From: Clostridiales bacterium
GTDB lineage: Bacteria > Bacillota > Clostridia > Peptostreptococcales > Anaerovoracaceae
Assembly: GCA_015058185.1 (NCBI GenBank)
Contig: SVCV01000002.1
Span: 1 to 41,344, forward strand
DNA length: 41,344 nt
Direction: 5' to 3'
Each line of letters begins with the position of its first letter. The stretch's first letter is position 1. Under the pieces are notes generated by a model, which was given only the letters and a program-made list of their open reading frames with translations, was not told the DNA's origin and did not search any database. Shown in pieces: positions 28,328 through 38,600 of this stretch. Made by a program: the position numbers and the translations under genes.

Positions 28328-29127
28328 CCCTTGTCACCGGTGAGCCAAAGGCTCCAAAGCCCGGCAGCAGTAAGACCGATCAAGGCACCGGTCATACAGA
28401 TCCGCCCAACCACAGTCTCGTACATAACGGACAGATAATCAAAGGCCGTAAGCCGCAGAAACAAAAGAACCATCAGAGGCATCAGAGTCAGAAGTACCGA
28501 CTCCATCCGCTTTTGGGCCGTAAGGACCCGAAGCTCCCGGCGCAGGTCGATCCCCTCCACGAGAAGGTCCGCTGTCCGCCCAATGACCCAGGGCATATCC
28601 CCACCCATCCGGCGGCAAAGGGAGCAGATTCTGCTGAACCGGAGGATCTCCTCGATACGGCTTCGTTTCCCGAAACTGACCAAAACCTGATCCACTGGAA
28701 CCCGGCTCTCCCGAACCTCTAAGGTCATGCGCCGAAGCTCCATACAGATCAAAGCCTTTTCCGGGTAGATCAGCCGCAAATTCTCCCGAGCCTCCTCAAG
28801 AGCATGATCCAGCTGGCGCCCGGAAGCGGTGGAAGCCGAAAGAGAATACAGCAGATCCCGGAATTGCTCCCGAAGCTGCCACCGACGCTTCTCCGCCCGA
28901 TACCGGCAATAAAGCACTCTAATGGGAAGGGCACCTGCCGAAAAGCACAAAGCTGCCCACAGATGGTTATAAAACAGAAAAGCAGCGCCGGCGGACAATC
29001 CGCCCCCAATGGAAAAGATCAGGACGGATTCCAGCAGACCCGGTTCGTAAAGGTCGTAATTGATCCCTCTCTCCGGTACGTAATCCCCCGCAAATTCATC
29101 CCCAACAGAAACAGGTTTTCGAATCAT
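28324..29127 (-). CDS. tadB: Type II secretion F-family protein TadB-like
   Basis: 267 aa; QFRDLLYSLSASTASGRQLDHALEEARENL, SRICSLCRRMGGDMPWVI. Confidence 0.88.
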   Translation of the reverse strand: MIRKPVSVGDEFAGDYVPERGINYDLYEPGLLESVLIFSIGGGLSAGAAFLFYNHLWAALCFSAGALPIRVLYCRYRAEKRRWQLREQFRDLLYSLSASTASGRQLDHALEEARENLRLIYPEKALICMELRRMTLEVRESRVPVDQVLVSFGKRSRIEEILRFSRICSLCRRMGGDMPWVIGRTADLLVEGIDLRRELRVLTAQKRMESVLLTLMPLMVLLFLRLTAFDYLSVMYETVVGRICMTGALIGLTAAGLWSLWLTGDKG

Positions 29128-30343
29128 AGTCCACCCCCTGCATCACCAGCTTGTCCCGATTCCGAAGCTCGTTTCCCGTAAAAACCAGCCCATTGTTTTG
29201 TTGATACTTAAATATGGTATTAATTAAAAACTTTCCTTCGGATAAACCTTGAATTTCTGCGATTTCCAGAACTTTTCGGCTTCGGTCCGGCAACCGCCCA
29301 AGATGGACGATAACGTCGATGGCAGAGGCGATTTGCCCCCTTACAGCCTCGATCGGAAAGTCCGCAGCCGTAAGATACATGGCCTCCAAACGGGAAAGCA
29401 TCCCTTCGGGCGAATTGCCGTGACCCGTGGATAATGACCCGTCATGGCCCGTAGACATAGCCTGGACCATATCCATCACTTCCGCCCCCCGAACCTCTCC
29501 CACAATGATTCGATCCGGCCGCATCCGGAGGCTTGCACGGATCAGCTGACGCAGAGTGACCGCCCCTTTTCCCTGGGCATTTCCGCTCCGGGTCTCCAGC
29601 CGCACGATATTTTCCACGGAAGCGATCTGCAGCTCCGCGGACTCCTCAATGACGATCAGCCGCTCCTCTTTCGGAATGTAGTTCGAAAGCACATTGAGGA
29701 AGGTCGTCTTTCCGGAGCTTGTCCCGCCGGAAATGAAAATGTTATACCGAGCCTGCACCAGCATCTTTAAAAAAGCTGCAGCTTCCGGCGTTATGGTTTC
29801 CCATTCCAGCAGATCCTCCATATTGATCCGGGTCCTGGGAAACCGCCTTATATTTAAAATCGGTCCGTTTACCGCCACATTGGCATAAACCGCACTGAGC
29901 CGGGAACCGTCCTCCAAACGGGCATCCACAATAGGATTCAAATCGTTGATCTCCCGATGGACCCGGGCAGCCAGTCTTCGGATCACTTCCTCCAGATCCT
30001 CCCGGCTGTCAAATCGCAGATCCGTACGCAGGATCCTGCCATCCCGCTCGATAAAAACCGTGTCCGTGCCATTGACCATGATCTCATTGACCGCTTCATC
30101 CTCGGCTAAAGGCTGCAGAATATCCAACGATCTTCGGGTCACATGAAAAACGGTCCGCACAAGAGCCTCTTTTTGCCGATGGTCCAGCAAAACAGCCTCC
30201 TCACAGCCTAAAACCAGTTCCTCGATCAGCTGAAAAGCCTCCTCATCGGAGACCTCGGTTTCCAGCGAATTGATGGCCGACCGGGCGGACTGGATCAACT
30301 TCTTTTCCAGGGTTTTCTCCCACTCCTTCCAGGATCTCTGCAA
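29096..30343 (-). CDS. tadA: Tad pilus secretion ATPase CpaF/TadA
   Basis: 415 aa; [62 protein letters not shown]. Confidence 0.95.
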   Translation of the reverse strand: MQRSWKEWEKTLEKKLIQSARSAINSLETEVSDEEAFQLIEELVLGCEEAVLLDHRQKEALVRTVFHVTRRSLDILQPLAEDEAVNEIMVNGTDTVFIERDGRILRTDLRFDSREDLEEVIRRLAARVHREINDLNPIVDARLEDGSRLSAVYANVAVNGPILNIRRFPRTRINMEDLLEWETITPEAAAFLKMLVQARYNIFISGGTSSGKTTFLNVLSNYIPKEERLIVIEESAELQIASVENIVRLETRSGNAQGKGAVTLRQLIRASLRMRPDRIIVGEVRGAEVMDMVQAMSTGHDGSLSTGHGNSPEGMLSRLEAMYLTAADFPIEAVRGQIASAIDVIVHLGRLPDRSRKVLEIAEIQGLSEGKFLINTIFKYQQNNGLVFTGNELRNRDKLVMQGVDYDSKTCFCWG

Positions 30344-31376
30344 TCGTTCTCACTCCCATTCCAAACCCTCTGCTGGGGTCGATACACCAATAACCGTCCT
30401 GAATAAAAAAGCTGTCCGGATCATTTTCGATCGGGATCTCATCCGGTTCCAGAAGCTGTTCCGGAGTCCAAAAGTTCCGTACAGGAACCAGCTTGTCCGC
30501 CAGGGGCTCTCCCCCGCTTTGCAGCAGAAAATTTCGGATCCGATCCGTGCGGACCCGATCCGGCAAGGTACCATCTGTAAGGCAAAATAAGCTTCGGCAC
30601 AGATCCGCCAAAACCGGAAAATTTCCCGTCACAGACTCCCCAAAATCCAGCAGAACCCAATCATACCGACTTCGCCCCCAAATGTCTCCTAAAAGGACGG
30701 TAAGGTCCTCAAAAGCCAAACTGCGAAGCGCATTGGGTCCGGATCCAAAGGCAAAGGTCTCCACCCCGAAAACATTCCGCAGCAGAAAGGGCTCCAATGA
30801 CGCCGCCCATTCCCGGCGGTTGTCAGAAAACAGGTAATATAAATAATCACCGAAGGGCCGAACCTCCGGATCCCGAAGGAAAAACAGCTCCGTAAGGGGC
30901 CATTCCTCAAGGCTGAGGTAAAGTACCTTTCTTCCATAATAAAAGGCCAGCTCGTTAGCCACCGCTATGGCAGCCGAAGTCTTTCCCCTTCCGCCGAGAA
31001 AGCCTGCGGCAGCAGCCTTTGCGAGGTCCAGTCCGGGAGGCAGACCGACACCATGATCCCGGCACAGAAACTCCAGTTCCGCACCCAGCCGGTGCACTCC
31101 CATATACTTGTACAGAACACAGGGGCCCTCCCCCGGATCGGACCCTGAGGAAGGACCTATAGGGTCGTCGGAAAGATACACGATTTTTCCCGGAAAATCC
31201 TCCGGCAATTCCGGGAGAAGATCCGTGACCAGCAGATCCGCAGAATCCATCGAAGCTTCCGCAAAACCGGGAAACACACCTATGGAAAATCGGGGATATC
31301 CCTCTCCCAAGGCCATCCCCAAAGCTTGTCCATATGCTTCCTCTTTCGTGACCAGAACCAGCCGGATCTTTTCCAT
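30243..31376 (-). CDS. tadZ: CpaE/TadZ-like ParA-family ATPase
   Basis: GFLGGRGKTSAAIAVANELAFYYGRKVLYLSLE, YDWVLLDFGES; located upstream of tadA; start at MEKIRLVLV (31376). Confidence 0.85.
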   Translation of the reverse strand: MEKIRLVLVTKEEAYGQALGMALGEGYPRFSIGVFPGFAEASMDSADLLVTDLLPELPEDFPGKIVYLSDDPIGPSSGSDPGEGPCVLYKYMGVHRLGAELEFLCRDHGVGLPPGLDLAKAAAAGFLGGRGKTSAAIAVANELAFYYGRKVLYLSLEEWPLTELFFLRDPEVRPFGDYLYYLFSDNRREWAASLEPFLLRNVFGVETFAFGSGPNALRSLAFEDLTVLLGDIWGRSRYDWVLLDFGESVTGNFPVLADLCRSLFCLTDGTLPDRVRTDRIRNFLLQSGGEPLADKLVPVRNFWTPEQLLEPDEIPIENDPDSFFIQDGYWCIDPSRGFGMGVRTIAEILEGVGENPGKEVDPVRPVGHQFAGNRGLR

Positions 31377-31476
31377 TTTTATACTCCGCTTCAAATTTAT
31401 GTAACAATTTATTACAATACTACCATATTATTCCAGCACCATCAACCCGTCATCGTTCGACAAATTTCGACAAAGC

Positions 31477-31722
31477 CTATTCCTCGGACCCGTCAAAAAT
31501 AATGATATCTTCCCCGATTTTTCGAATGGAAGCCCAGGGAAGCTGACGAAATTCCTCCCCGTAGCCGAAAAAGCCGCGGCCGGAACCTTCTTCCTGTACC
31601 AACACAGCCCGGATCTTTCCGGAACGACCGTCGAAAAGCAATTCCGCATCGCCAAGTTCTCCGTAACGGGCACCTCTGACCACATCCACGATTTCTTTTT
31701 CACCGAGTTCGGAAAGTCTCAT
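31477..31722 (-). CDS. YlmC/YmxH family PRC-barrel sporulation protein
   Basis: MRLSELGEKEIVDVVRGARYGELGDAELLFDGRSGKIRAVLVQ...LPWASIRKIGEDIIIFD. Confidence 0.9.
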   Translation of the reverse strand: MRLSELGEKEIVDVVRGARYGELGDAELLFDGRSGKIRAVLVQEEGSGRGFFGYGEEFRQLPWASIRKIGEDIIIFDGSEE

Positions 31723-31762
31723 AAATTCCCTCCTGAAAGGCAAGAATAAAAGCAATAAAATA

Positions 31763-31790
31763 AGGGATCTGCGTCGTTTGACAGATCCCT
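31763..31790. repeat. Inverted repeat (9-bp arms) in the divergent ymxH/tepA intergenic region
   Basis: agggatctg cgtcgtttga cagatccct. Confidence 0.7.
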
Positions 31791-31817
31791 ATACTCTATG
31801 AAAAACAGGAGGCTTCC

Positions 31818-32567
31818 ATGACGAAAACCAATATGGAGTTTACACGTGCCATGAAAATGGAGGAAGAACCGGAAGAAAAAGAACCGGAAAAGTGCAAAGA
31901 ACAAAATAATGAAAGTAAAGTTTCCCAAATCAGCCAAAACATCGACAATTTCGGCGTGATCAACAATGCCTTTGATTTCAGCAGTCCCATCCAATATCTG
32001 ACCATCATCGGCAGTATCGAAGGCCACACGGTTTTGCCGCCCCAGGATAAAACCACCAAATACGAACACATAATTCCCCAATTGGTGGCCGTAGAGGAGA
32101 ATCCGAATATAAAGGGTCTCCTGACCATTTTAAACACCGTAGGGGGCGATGTAGAGGCCGGATTGGCCATTGCAGAACTGATCTCTACCCTTTCCAAGCC
32201 TACCGTCTCCCTGATTTTAGGCGGGGGTCACAGTATCGGCATCCCCCTGGCCACAGCCAGTAAGTATTCCTTTGTGGCGGAAAGTGCCACCATGACCATG
32301 CATCCCATGCGCATGTCCGGCCTGGTCATCGGTGCCGAACAGACCTACGAATACTTCCGGCGGATGCAGGATCGGATCGTAGACTTTATCGTCCGGACCT
32401 CAAAAGCCAGCAAAAAGACCGTGGAAAAACTCATGAATGCCACCGACAACATGGCCAACGATGTGGGCACCATCCTCTACGGGAAAGAAGCCGTACAGAT
32501 CGGCCTTATCGACGAAGTCGGCGGACTGGATAAGGCGCTGGGGAAGCTGAAAGAGATGATTGGGTGA
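31818..32567 (+). CDS. ClpP-family protease TepA-like (translocation-enhancing protein)
   Basis: 249 aa; YLTIIGSIEGHTVLPPQDKTTKYEHIIPQLVAVEENPNIKGLLTILNTVGGDVEAGLAIAELI, GGGHSIGIPLATASKYSF; SD caggaggc. Confidence 0.92.
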   Translation: MTKTNMEFTRAMKMEEEPEEKEPEKCKEQNNESKVSQISQNIDNFGVINNAFDFSSPIQYLTIIGSIEGHTVLPPQDKTTKYEHIIPQLVAVEENPNIKGLLTILNTVGGDVEAGLAIAELISTLSKPTVSLILGGGHSIGIPLATASKYSFVAESATMTMHPMRMSGLVIGAEQTYEYFRRMQDRIVDFIVRTSKASKKTVEKLMNATDNMANDVGTILYGKEAVQIGLIDEVGGLDKALGKLKEMIG

Positions 32568-32600
32568 CAACGGTGGCCCGGAGGGCCGGAGGGGTTGCAT

Positions 32601-32635
32601 AAAAAAACAAGGGACGGATCTCTCCGTCCCTTGTA
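32601..32635. terminator. Bidirectional terminator between tepA-like gene and the SLH operon
   Basis: aaaaaaacaagggacggatctctccgtcccttgtaattt. Confidence 0.85.
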
Positions 32636-32647
32636 ATTTAGGTTCAG

Positions 32648-35600
32648 TTATTCAGCATCATTTGCTTCGCAGTAGCGCATGAGGATGGCTGCTACCTGAG
32701 CTCTGGTGGCTTCACCCTGAGGTGCCAGGGATCCGTCGCCCATGCCATTGATGAGGCTCTGTCCTACGGCCCAATTCAGTGCGGGGATGGCGTAGGAGCT
32801 GATGGCTGCTTCATCGGGATAGCCGATCAGGTTTTCTTCCAAAGTCAGAGATTCCAGACCCTTGTACTGTGCGTAGCGGAAAAGGATGGTTGCCAGCTGT
32901 TCGCGGGTAATGTCATCCTTGGCTCCGAATTCGCCGCTGGTGTAGCCGGTAACGATCTTGTTTTCGGCTGCCCATGCAACTGCGTCGGAGTACCATTCGC
33001 CGGCGGCTACGTCAGAGAAGCTGCTGTCGGATACTGCGGGGGAACCTTCCAGTCTCCAAAGGATGGTTACGATCATGCCTCTGGTGGTGGTGGCATTGGG
33101 GCTGAACTTGTCAGCTGCAGTACCGTTCATCATGCCCTTGTCGTATACATACTGTACAGCACTTGCGAACCAATCGGTGGCTGCTACGTCGGTGAAGATC
33201 TGATCTACGGGAGTAACTTCAGGTTCTTCAGGCTTTACGGGAGGCTTGGGTGCAGGAGCTGCGCCGCCACCGCCGCCCATGGATACGGTGTACAGAACAA
33301 CGGATCCGGCAAGATTTTCGTACTTGTCAGCATCGTCGGGAGTAAACAGCCACTTATAAGAAGTATTGGCCTTTACTACGGTGCTCAGAGGCAGAGGAGT
33401 CATTCCGTCTGCAGCTACCCACTTTACAGTACCCTGCATGTTGGTAACACCCATGTCGAGAGCCAGATTTGCATCTGCTAAAGTCTTGCCTGCTGCGGTG
33501 ATCTCGTCATAAGTAACGCCTACTTCGGGAGTTGCCTTTGCGATAGCCAGCAGGATGGTGCCGGAACCGGCCTGTGCTGCGGTTTCTGCGGTAGCAGGCT
33601 TGTTGTACTTAATGGTTACAGCATACTTACCGGGAACGGTAGGTGCGGTGCTGGAGGTAGTACCGGTGGCCAGGTTAGTGTAAGATTCTACCGTGTAGTT
33701 TTCTGCATCCTCTACATCTTCCATCAGCAGATCTTCAACAGTAGTACCGTCCAGATCTTCCAGACCCAGTTCGGTATCACCGACTCCGATGGAAACGATT
33801 TCTGCATCGGTAATATCCAGAACCAGAGATACCTTATCTACGGTGTAGTTTGCATTAGCGATAGTGAACTGAATGTCGCTGATCGTCTTAGTACCTACAG
33901 CTGCATCTGCGGGAGTAATGATCCGCAGAGCACCATCCACAACTTCTACGGTGATACCGTCGGGTGCAGTGTAAGTGATGTCGGTCACTTCTTCGGTCAT
34001 GCCGAATTCAGCGGGATCCACATCCAGCATAGCATCCTTGCCTACGGTCTTGCTCAAGCTGTACAGAGGCATTCTTACCTTGTTGATGGTGAAGCTGGTG
34101 AGAGAACCGTCTTCTGCTTCTGCTGCCAGAGCGTAGTTTTCGGTCCATGCTTCGTTCAGAGCTGCAGCCAGAGCGTAAGTGCCTGCATCTACGGGCTTGT
34201 CAGCTTCGCCGCCGTAAGTAACGTCGATCACGGGAGCTTCGCCTGCGGCTGCGCCGCCGATCACTGCGTATACATTGTAGTCTGCAGCGCCGTTGTAATC
34301 GTAGGAAGCGCCGGGAACGGCTGCCAGCTTCCAGGTCAGGGTTGCCTTGTTGATCTTGGCAGCTTCGGTGAGCTTGTAGTCCTTACCGTTGGTCAGAGTG
34401 TAATTCTTTGCGGCATCGCCCTTCAGAGTTACATTTACGGTAACATCTACGTTTGCGTCGTCAGCATTCTTATCGGGGAATACTGCGGTGGCTTCGAAAT
34501 CGGTATCCTTTACCAAGTCGCCGCTTACACCGGGGATGGTGATGGCGGTGATGGCAGCGGATGCGGTTCCGTCATAAGTCTTATCGGTTACGGTCACTGC
34601 GGAAATTGCAGTTTCCTTCTTGGTGATGGTTGCACGGATGTCAGCGGTCAGTCCGTCTGCCAGTGCATAGTTGGAATCTGCAGCCAGTGCATCGGGAGTG
34701 AAGATGACCTTAGTGGCATCGGTGTTTGCGCTGTCGAATACAGCATTACCGGTGAGAGTCAGTTCCGTGTCTTCGCCTGCCAGTGCGGATGCCTTAACAT
34801 CCATGGATACTGCACCCAGATCCTTGGTACCGTCGTAAACCTTGGTGATGGCTTCGCCGGTGTACTGCAGGTCTGCAGCGGTCAGAGTCTTGGGAGCTAC
34901 GGTTACAGTACCGGAGTAGACCACCTGTTCGGGATACAGGTCAGAACCGAACATCAGCTTCCAGGAGTGTTCACCCTTTGCGGGATACTTGTCATAGTCA
35001 TCGCTGCCGTCGATAACAAACCACATTCCGCCATTGATGGGATTGCCATCGGGATCGAATGCGTAGATATCATAATTGTCAGCAAGGATTTCATTCCAGC
35101 TGTCGCCGTATACAGGATTTTCCTTGATCTTAAGCATCAGCTCCAGAGTTGCGGGAACATAGCCCTGTCCGGGAATGTATACTTCGTAGGAAATGTTCTT
35201 AGCGGTTACAGTTACAACCAGGTTATAGTTATTGTAGTTGGTGCTCTTGATGGGCAGAGTTACGGTGGTAGCAGTATCTTCTGCCTTAGCATTTGCCTTG
35301 ATCACCAGCTTGCCATCTGCCAGAGCGGCGGAGGTTACGAAGCTGTTGTCAGCGATGGTTACATCGCCAACCAGAACTGCACCTGCGGGCAGAGTCAGAG
35401 TCACGGTCTTGCCCTCGCTTACGGTTCCGTCAACGGGAACGTTTACGCTAAGTTCCTTGGCACCGGTCCAGTCAGCCTTTGCGATGGACGCGGCGACGGT
35501 CAGGTTACCTACGTTTGCAAGCTTGTAGTTGCCTGCATCCGCACCGGTCAGACCGTTCAGTCTGATGGCTGCTGCATCGGTTCCTACATCGGTACCTGCG

Positions 35601-38600
35601 AAAGCAGTGAAGGTGTAAGTTGCGGTAACGTCGTCACCTGCCAGTGCATCGGTTGCCAGTGCACCGGTCAGAGCTGCATCGCCAATAGCGGTGCTGCCGT
35701 CATAGGTCTTGGCATACTTCAGGTCACCAGCAGTTACGGTCAGAGCCTTCTGGGTGATCCGTGCGGAAATGTCATAGGTCAGACCAGCTTCCAGTACATA
35801 GTTATCATCAGCTGCCAGTGCATTGGGAGTGAAGATGACCTTGTTAGCGGTGGCTACATCTGCGCTGTTGAATACGCCGGTACCTTCCAGAGTCTTGGTT
35901 CTGTCGCCAGCAACCAGACCGGAACGTACGGTAACGGTTACGTCACCAAGGTCAGTGGTGCCATCGTATTCTTTGGTAATGGTACCGCTGTAGTACAGGT
36001 TTGCAGCGGTCAAAGTCTTGGGAGCTACGGTTGCAGTGCCTTCCAGTACCACTTCATCGGTGTAGGAACCGTCGGTGGCGGTGAAGAGCAGCTGCCAATC
36101 ATGGGCGCCCTTGGTGGGATATGCATTTGCATCTACGCTGAGCTTGTAAGTACCGGCTACAGCACCGTCGGGACCTTCGGCGTAGAAGCGAGAGGTCTTC
36201 ATGCTTACGATCTGGCTCCATCTGTCGCCGTATACGGGCGCAGCCTTGATGGTCAGTGCCTTTTCTGCGGTTACAGCATCAGTGAAAGCAGCATCCATGA
36301 AGAAGTCGATATCCTTGGCGGTTACGGTTACCACCAGGTTATAGTTATTGTAATTGGTGCTCTTGATAGGCAGAGTTACGGTAGTAGCAGTATCTTCTGC
36401 CTTAGCGGTAGCCTTGATCACCAGCTTGCCGTCTGCCAGAGCAGCGGAGGTTACGAAGCTGTTGTCAGCGATAGTTACGTCGCCAGCCAGAGCTGCGCCT
36501 GCGGGCAGAGTCAGAGTGATGGTCTTGCCTGCGGTTCCGTCAACAGGAACGTTTACGGAAGCGGTAGTTGCGCCGGTCCAGTCAGCCTTTGCAATGGAGG
36601 CCAATACGGTCAAGGTGCCGGCATTGGTCAGTCTATAGTTACCAGCATCCGCACCGGTGAGGCTGTTCAGACGGATGGTAGCGGAAGTAGTACCTACATC
36701 GGTACCATCAAAAGCAACGAAGCTATAAACAGCGAAAACTTCGTCGCCGGGTAAAGCGTTAGTACCCAGGTTTCCGGTTGTAACAGCGTTGCCCTCCGCC
36801 TTGCTGCCATCATAGGTCTTGGCGTAGGTCAGGTCGTTTACAGTTACGGTCAGAGCCTTCTGGGTGATCCGGCCGCTCAGGTTCAAAGTAATGTCATCTG
36901 CCAGTACATAGTTGGTGTTGGCAGGATTTTCGTCATCAGCAGTGAATTTTACGGTCTGAACACCGGCATTCTTGCTGGAGAAAGTAACCGTTCCGGGAAC
37001 CTTAAAGGAAGCATCGTTGTTCTTCATAGAGGAAGAATAAACGGGTACGTATACGGTTTCACCATAAGCGGTATTACCGTCATATTCCTTTTCAACAGAT
37101 ACGCCACGGTAATCCAAATCGGAAGCCTTCAGTTCCCAGGGAACTACCATGAGATTATTTATAGCGAATACTTCGATATCGGTATACTTCTGTCCGTTGA
37201 TGGTGCCGTTGAACAGCAGAGCCACATCATGCTTGCCCGCGGAGGGATAAGCGGAAGCATTCATAGCCGCACCGTCAACTTCCCAAGTGTACTGAGCATC
37301 GGTGCAAGTGAAGTCGCCTACCTTTGCCACGATATTCTTATCGTTGCCGATAATGTCGCTCCACTTCATGCCATAGGTGGGTTCGCTTTCCAGCTTAATA
37401 CCATTGCCGGGAGCAACGGCTGCGCCTGCAAAGCTGAAGGCTACATCTACCATTTCTACATTGATGATACCCGAAACTTCAGCACCTAAGTAGTTTTCGG
37501 TACCAGTGAAATTATAGCTGATCTGTGCAGTATCGCCCTCGTTCAGCTTCTTCAGAGCTGCCTGGATGAGAATCTTACTGGTCTTTCCATCATAAGAGTA
37601 AGTAACAGCACCGGTTGCCAATTCATCGCCAACACCCTTGATCGCAACATCCTTAAAGGTGCCGATTCCAACCGCTACCTTCTGATTCTTATCGGTAATA
37701 TCCGTTACATCTTCGCAAGGATTGATCTTTGCAATGGTGGTAACGGTAGCAGTATTACCGGTTTCAAAGGTATACCATTCCTGGCCTCTTTCGGTCAGGG
37801 TGAAGATGGCATCCAGGTCATAGGTCCCTACATTCTTGCTGGGGAAGAGGTCGGGATCATAGAAGAAGAATATTTCCTCGCCTTCACCGAAGGGATAGAA
37901 GGTGTCGCCCTGCATGCCGACAGCCTTCAGATAGCCATTTGCAGCGATTCCGGTATGTCCATCATAATCCTTGTCTTCCACTTCGAAGAAAATGTTTTCC
38001 TCCGTAATGGTGTAAGGCTTTACCGTTACCTGAACAGTCTTAAAGCTCTTGGCATATTCATCGGTTTCGGATGCGGAAACCACGATGGTTGCAGTACCGG
38101 CCTTCCGGATGAGAATTCCGCCGAGGCCATCTACACCAACAACACTATTATCGCTGGACGCATACTCAAGAGTACCATTACCGATTTCGAGGGAGGCACC
38201 AACATTCAGGCCGGTGTCACCAAAAGTAAATTCGCGGGTATCATCAAAGACCACGATCTTCTGTGCATCTTTGTCAGCAGTCTTGGGGAAAGTTACATTA
38301 AAGGTCAGAGTAGAGCCATTTGCAGCAACCTGAACCTTGTTTGCCGCAACATCACCGAGAACAGCAACAGTTGTACCATTTGCAAAGATATAACCAGCTT
38401 TGGCGGTCAGGGTTACAGTTGCAGTGTAAACCGTGTTCTGTGCGAACTTATCACCTACAGCAGGAGACCAGGAAATGGTACCAGTGTACTGATTGGTTTC
38501 AGCAACAGCAGTATCAGGAGCTGCGTTCTTTACGGGAGCATCAATACCGGTAACATCGATGGTACCGGAGATTTCTTCAATTACAGCAACACGAGTAGAC

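Noticed and set aside
31400-31416. TGTAACAATTTATTACA palindrome upstream of tadZ
   Set aside because: Short AT-rich near-palindrome in a promoter-like region; too weak to call an operator without comparative data.
34967-36754. 595-aa plus-strand ORF antisense to the SLH protein
   Set aside because: Low-complexity Gly/Ser/Cys-rich translation mirroring the repeats of the well-supported minus-strand gene; no RBS or recognisable domain.
35202-37450. CRISPR-like repetition
   Set aside because: Repeats are kilobase-scale and protein-coding; no 24-40 nt direct repeats with unique spacers were seen anywhere in the window.
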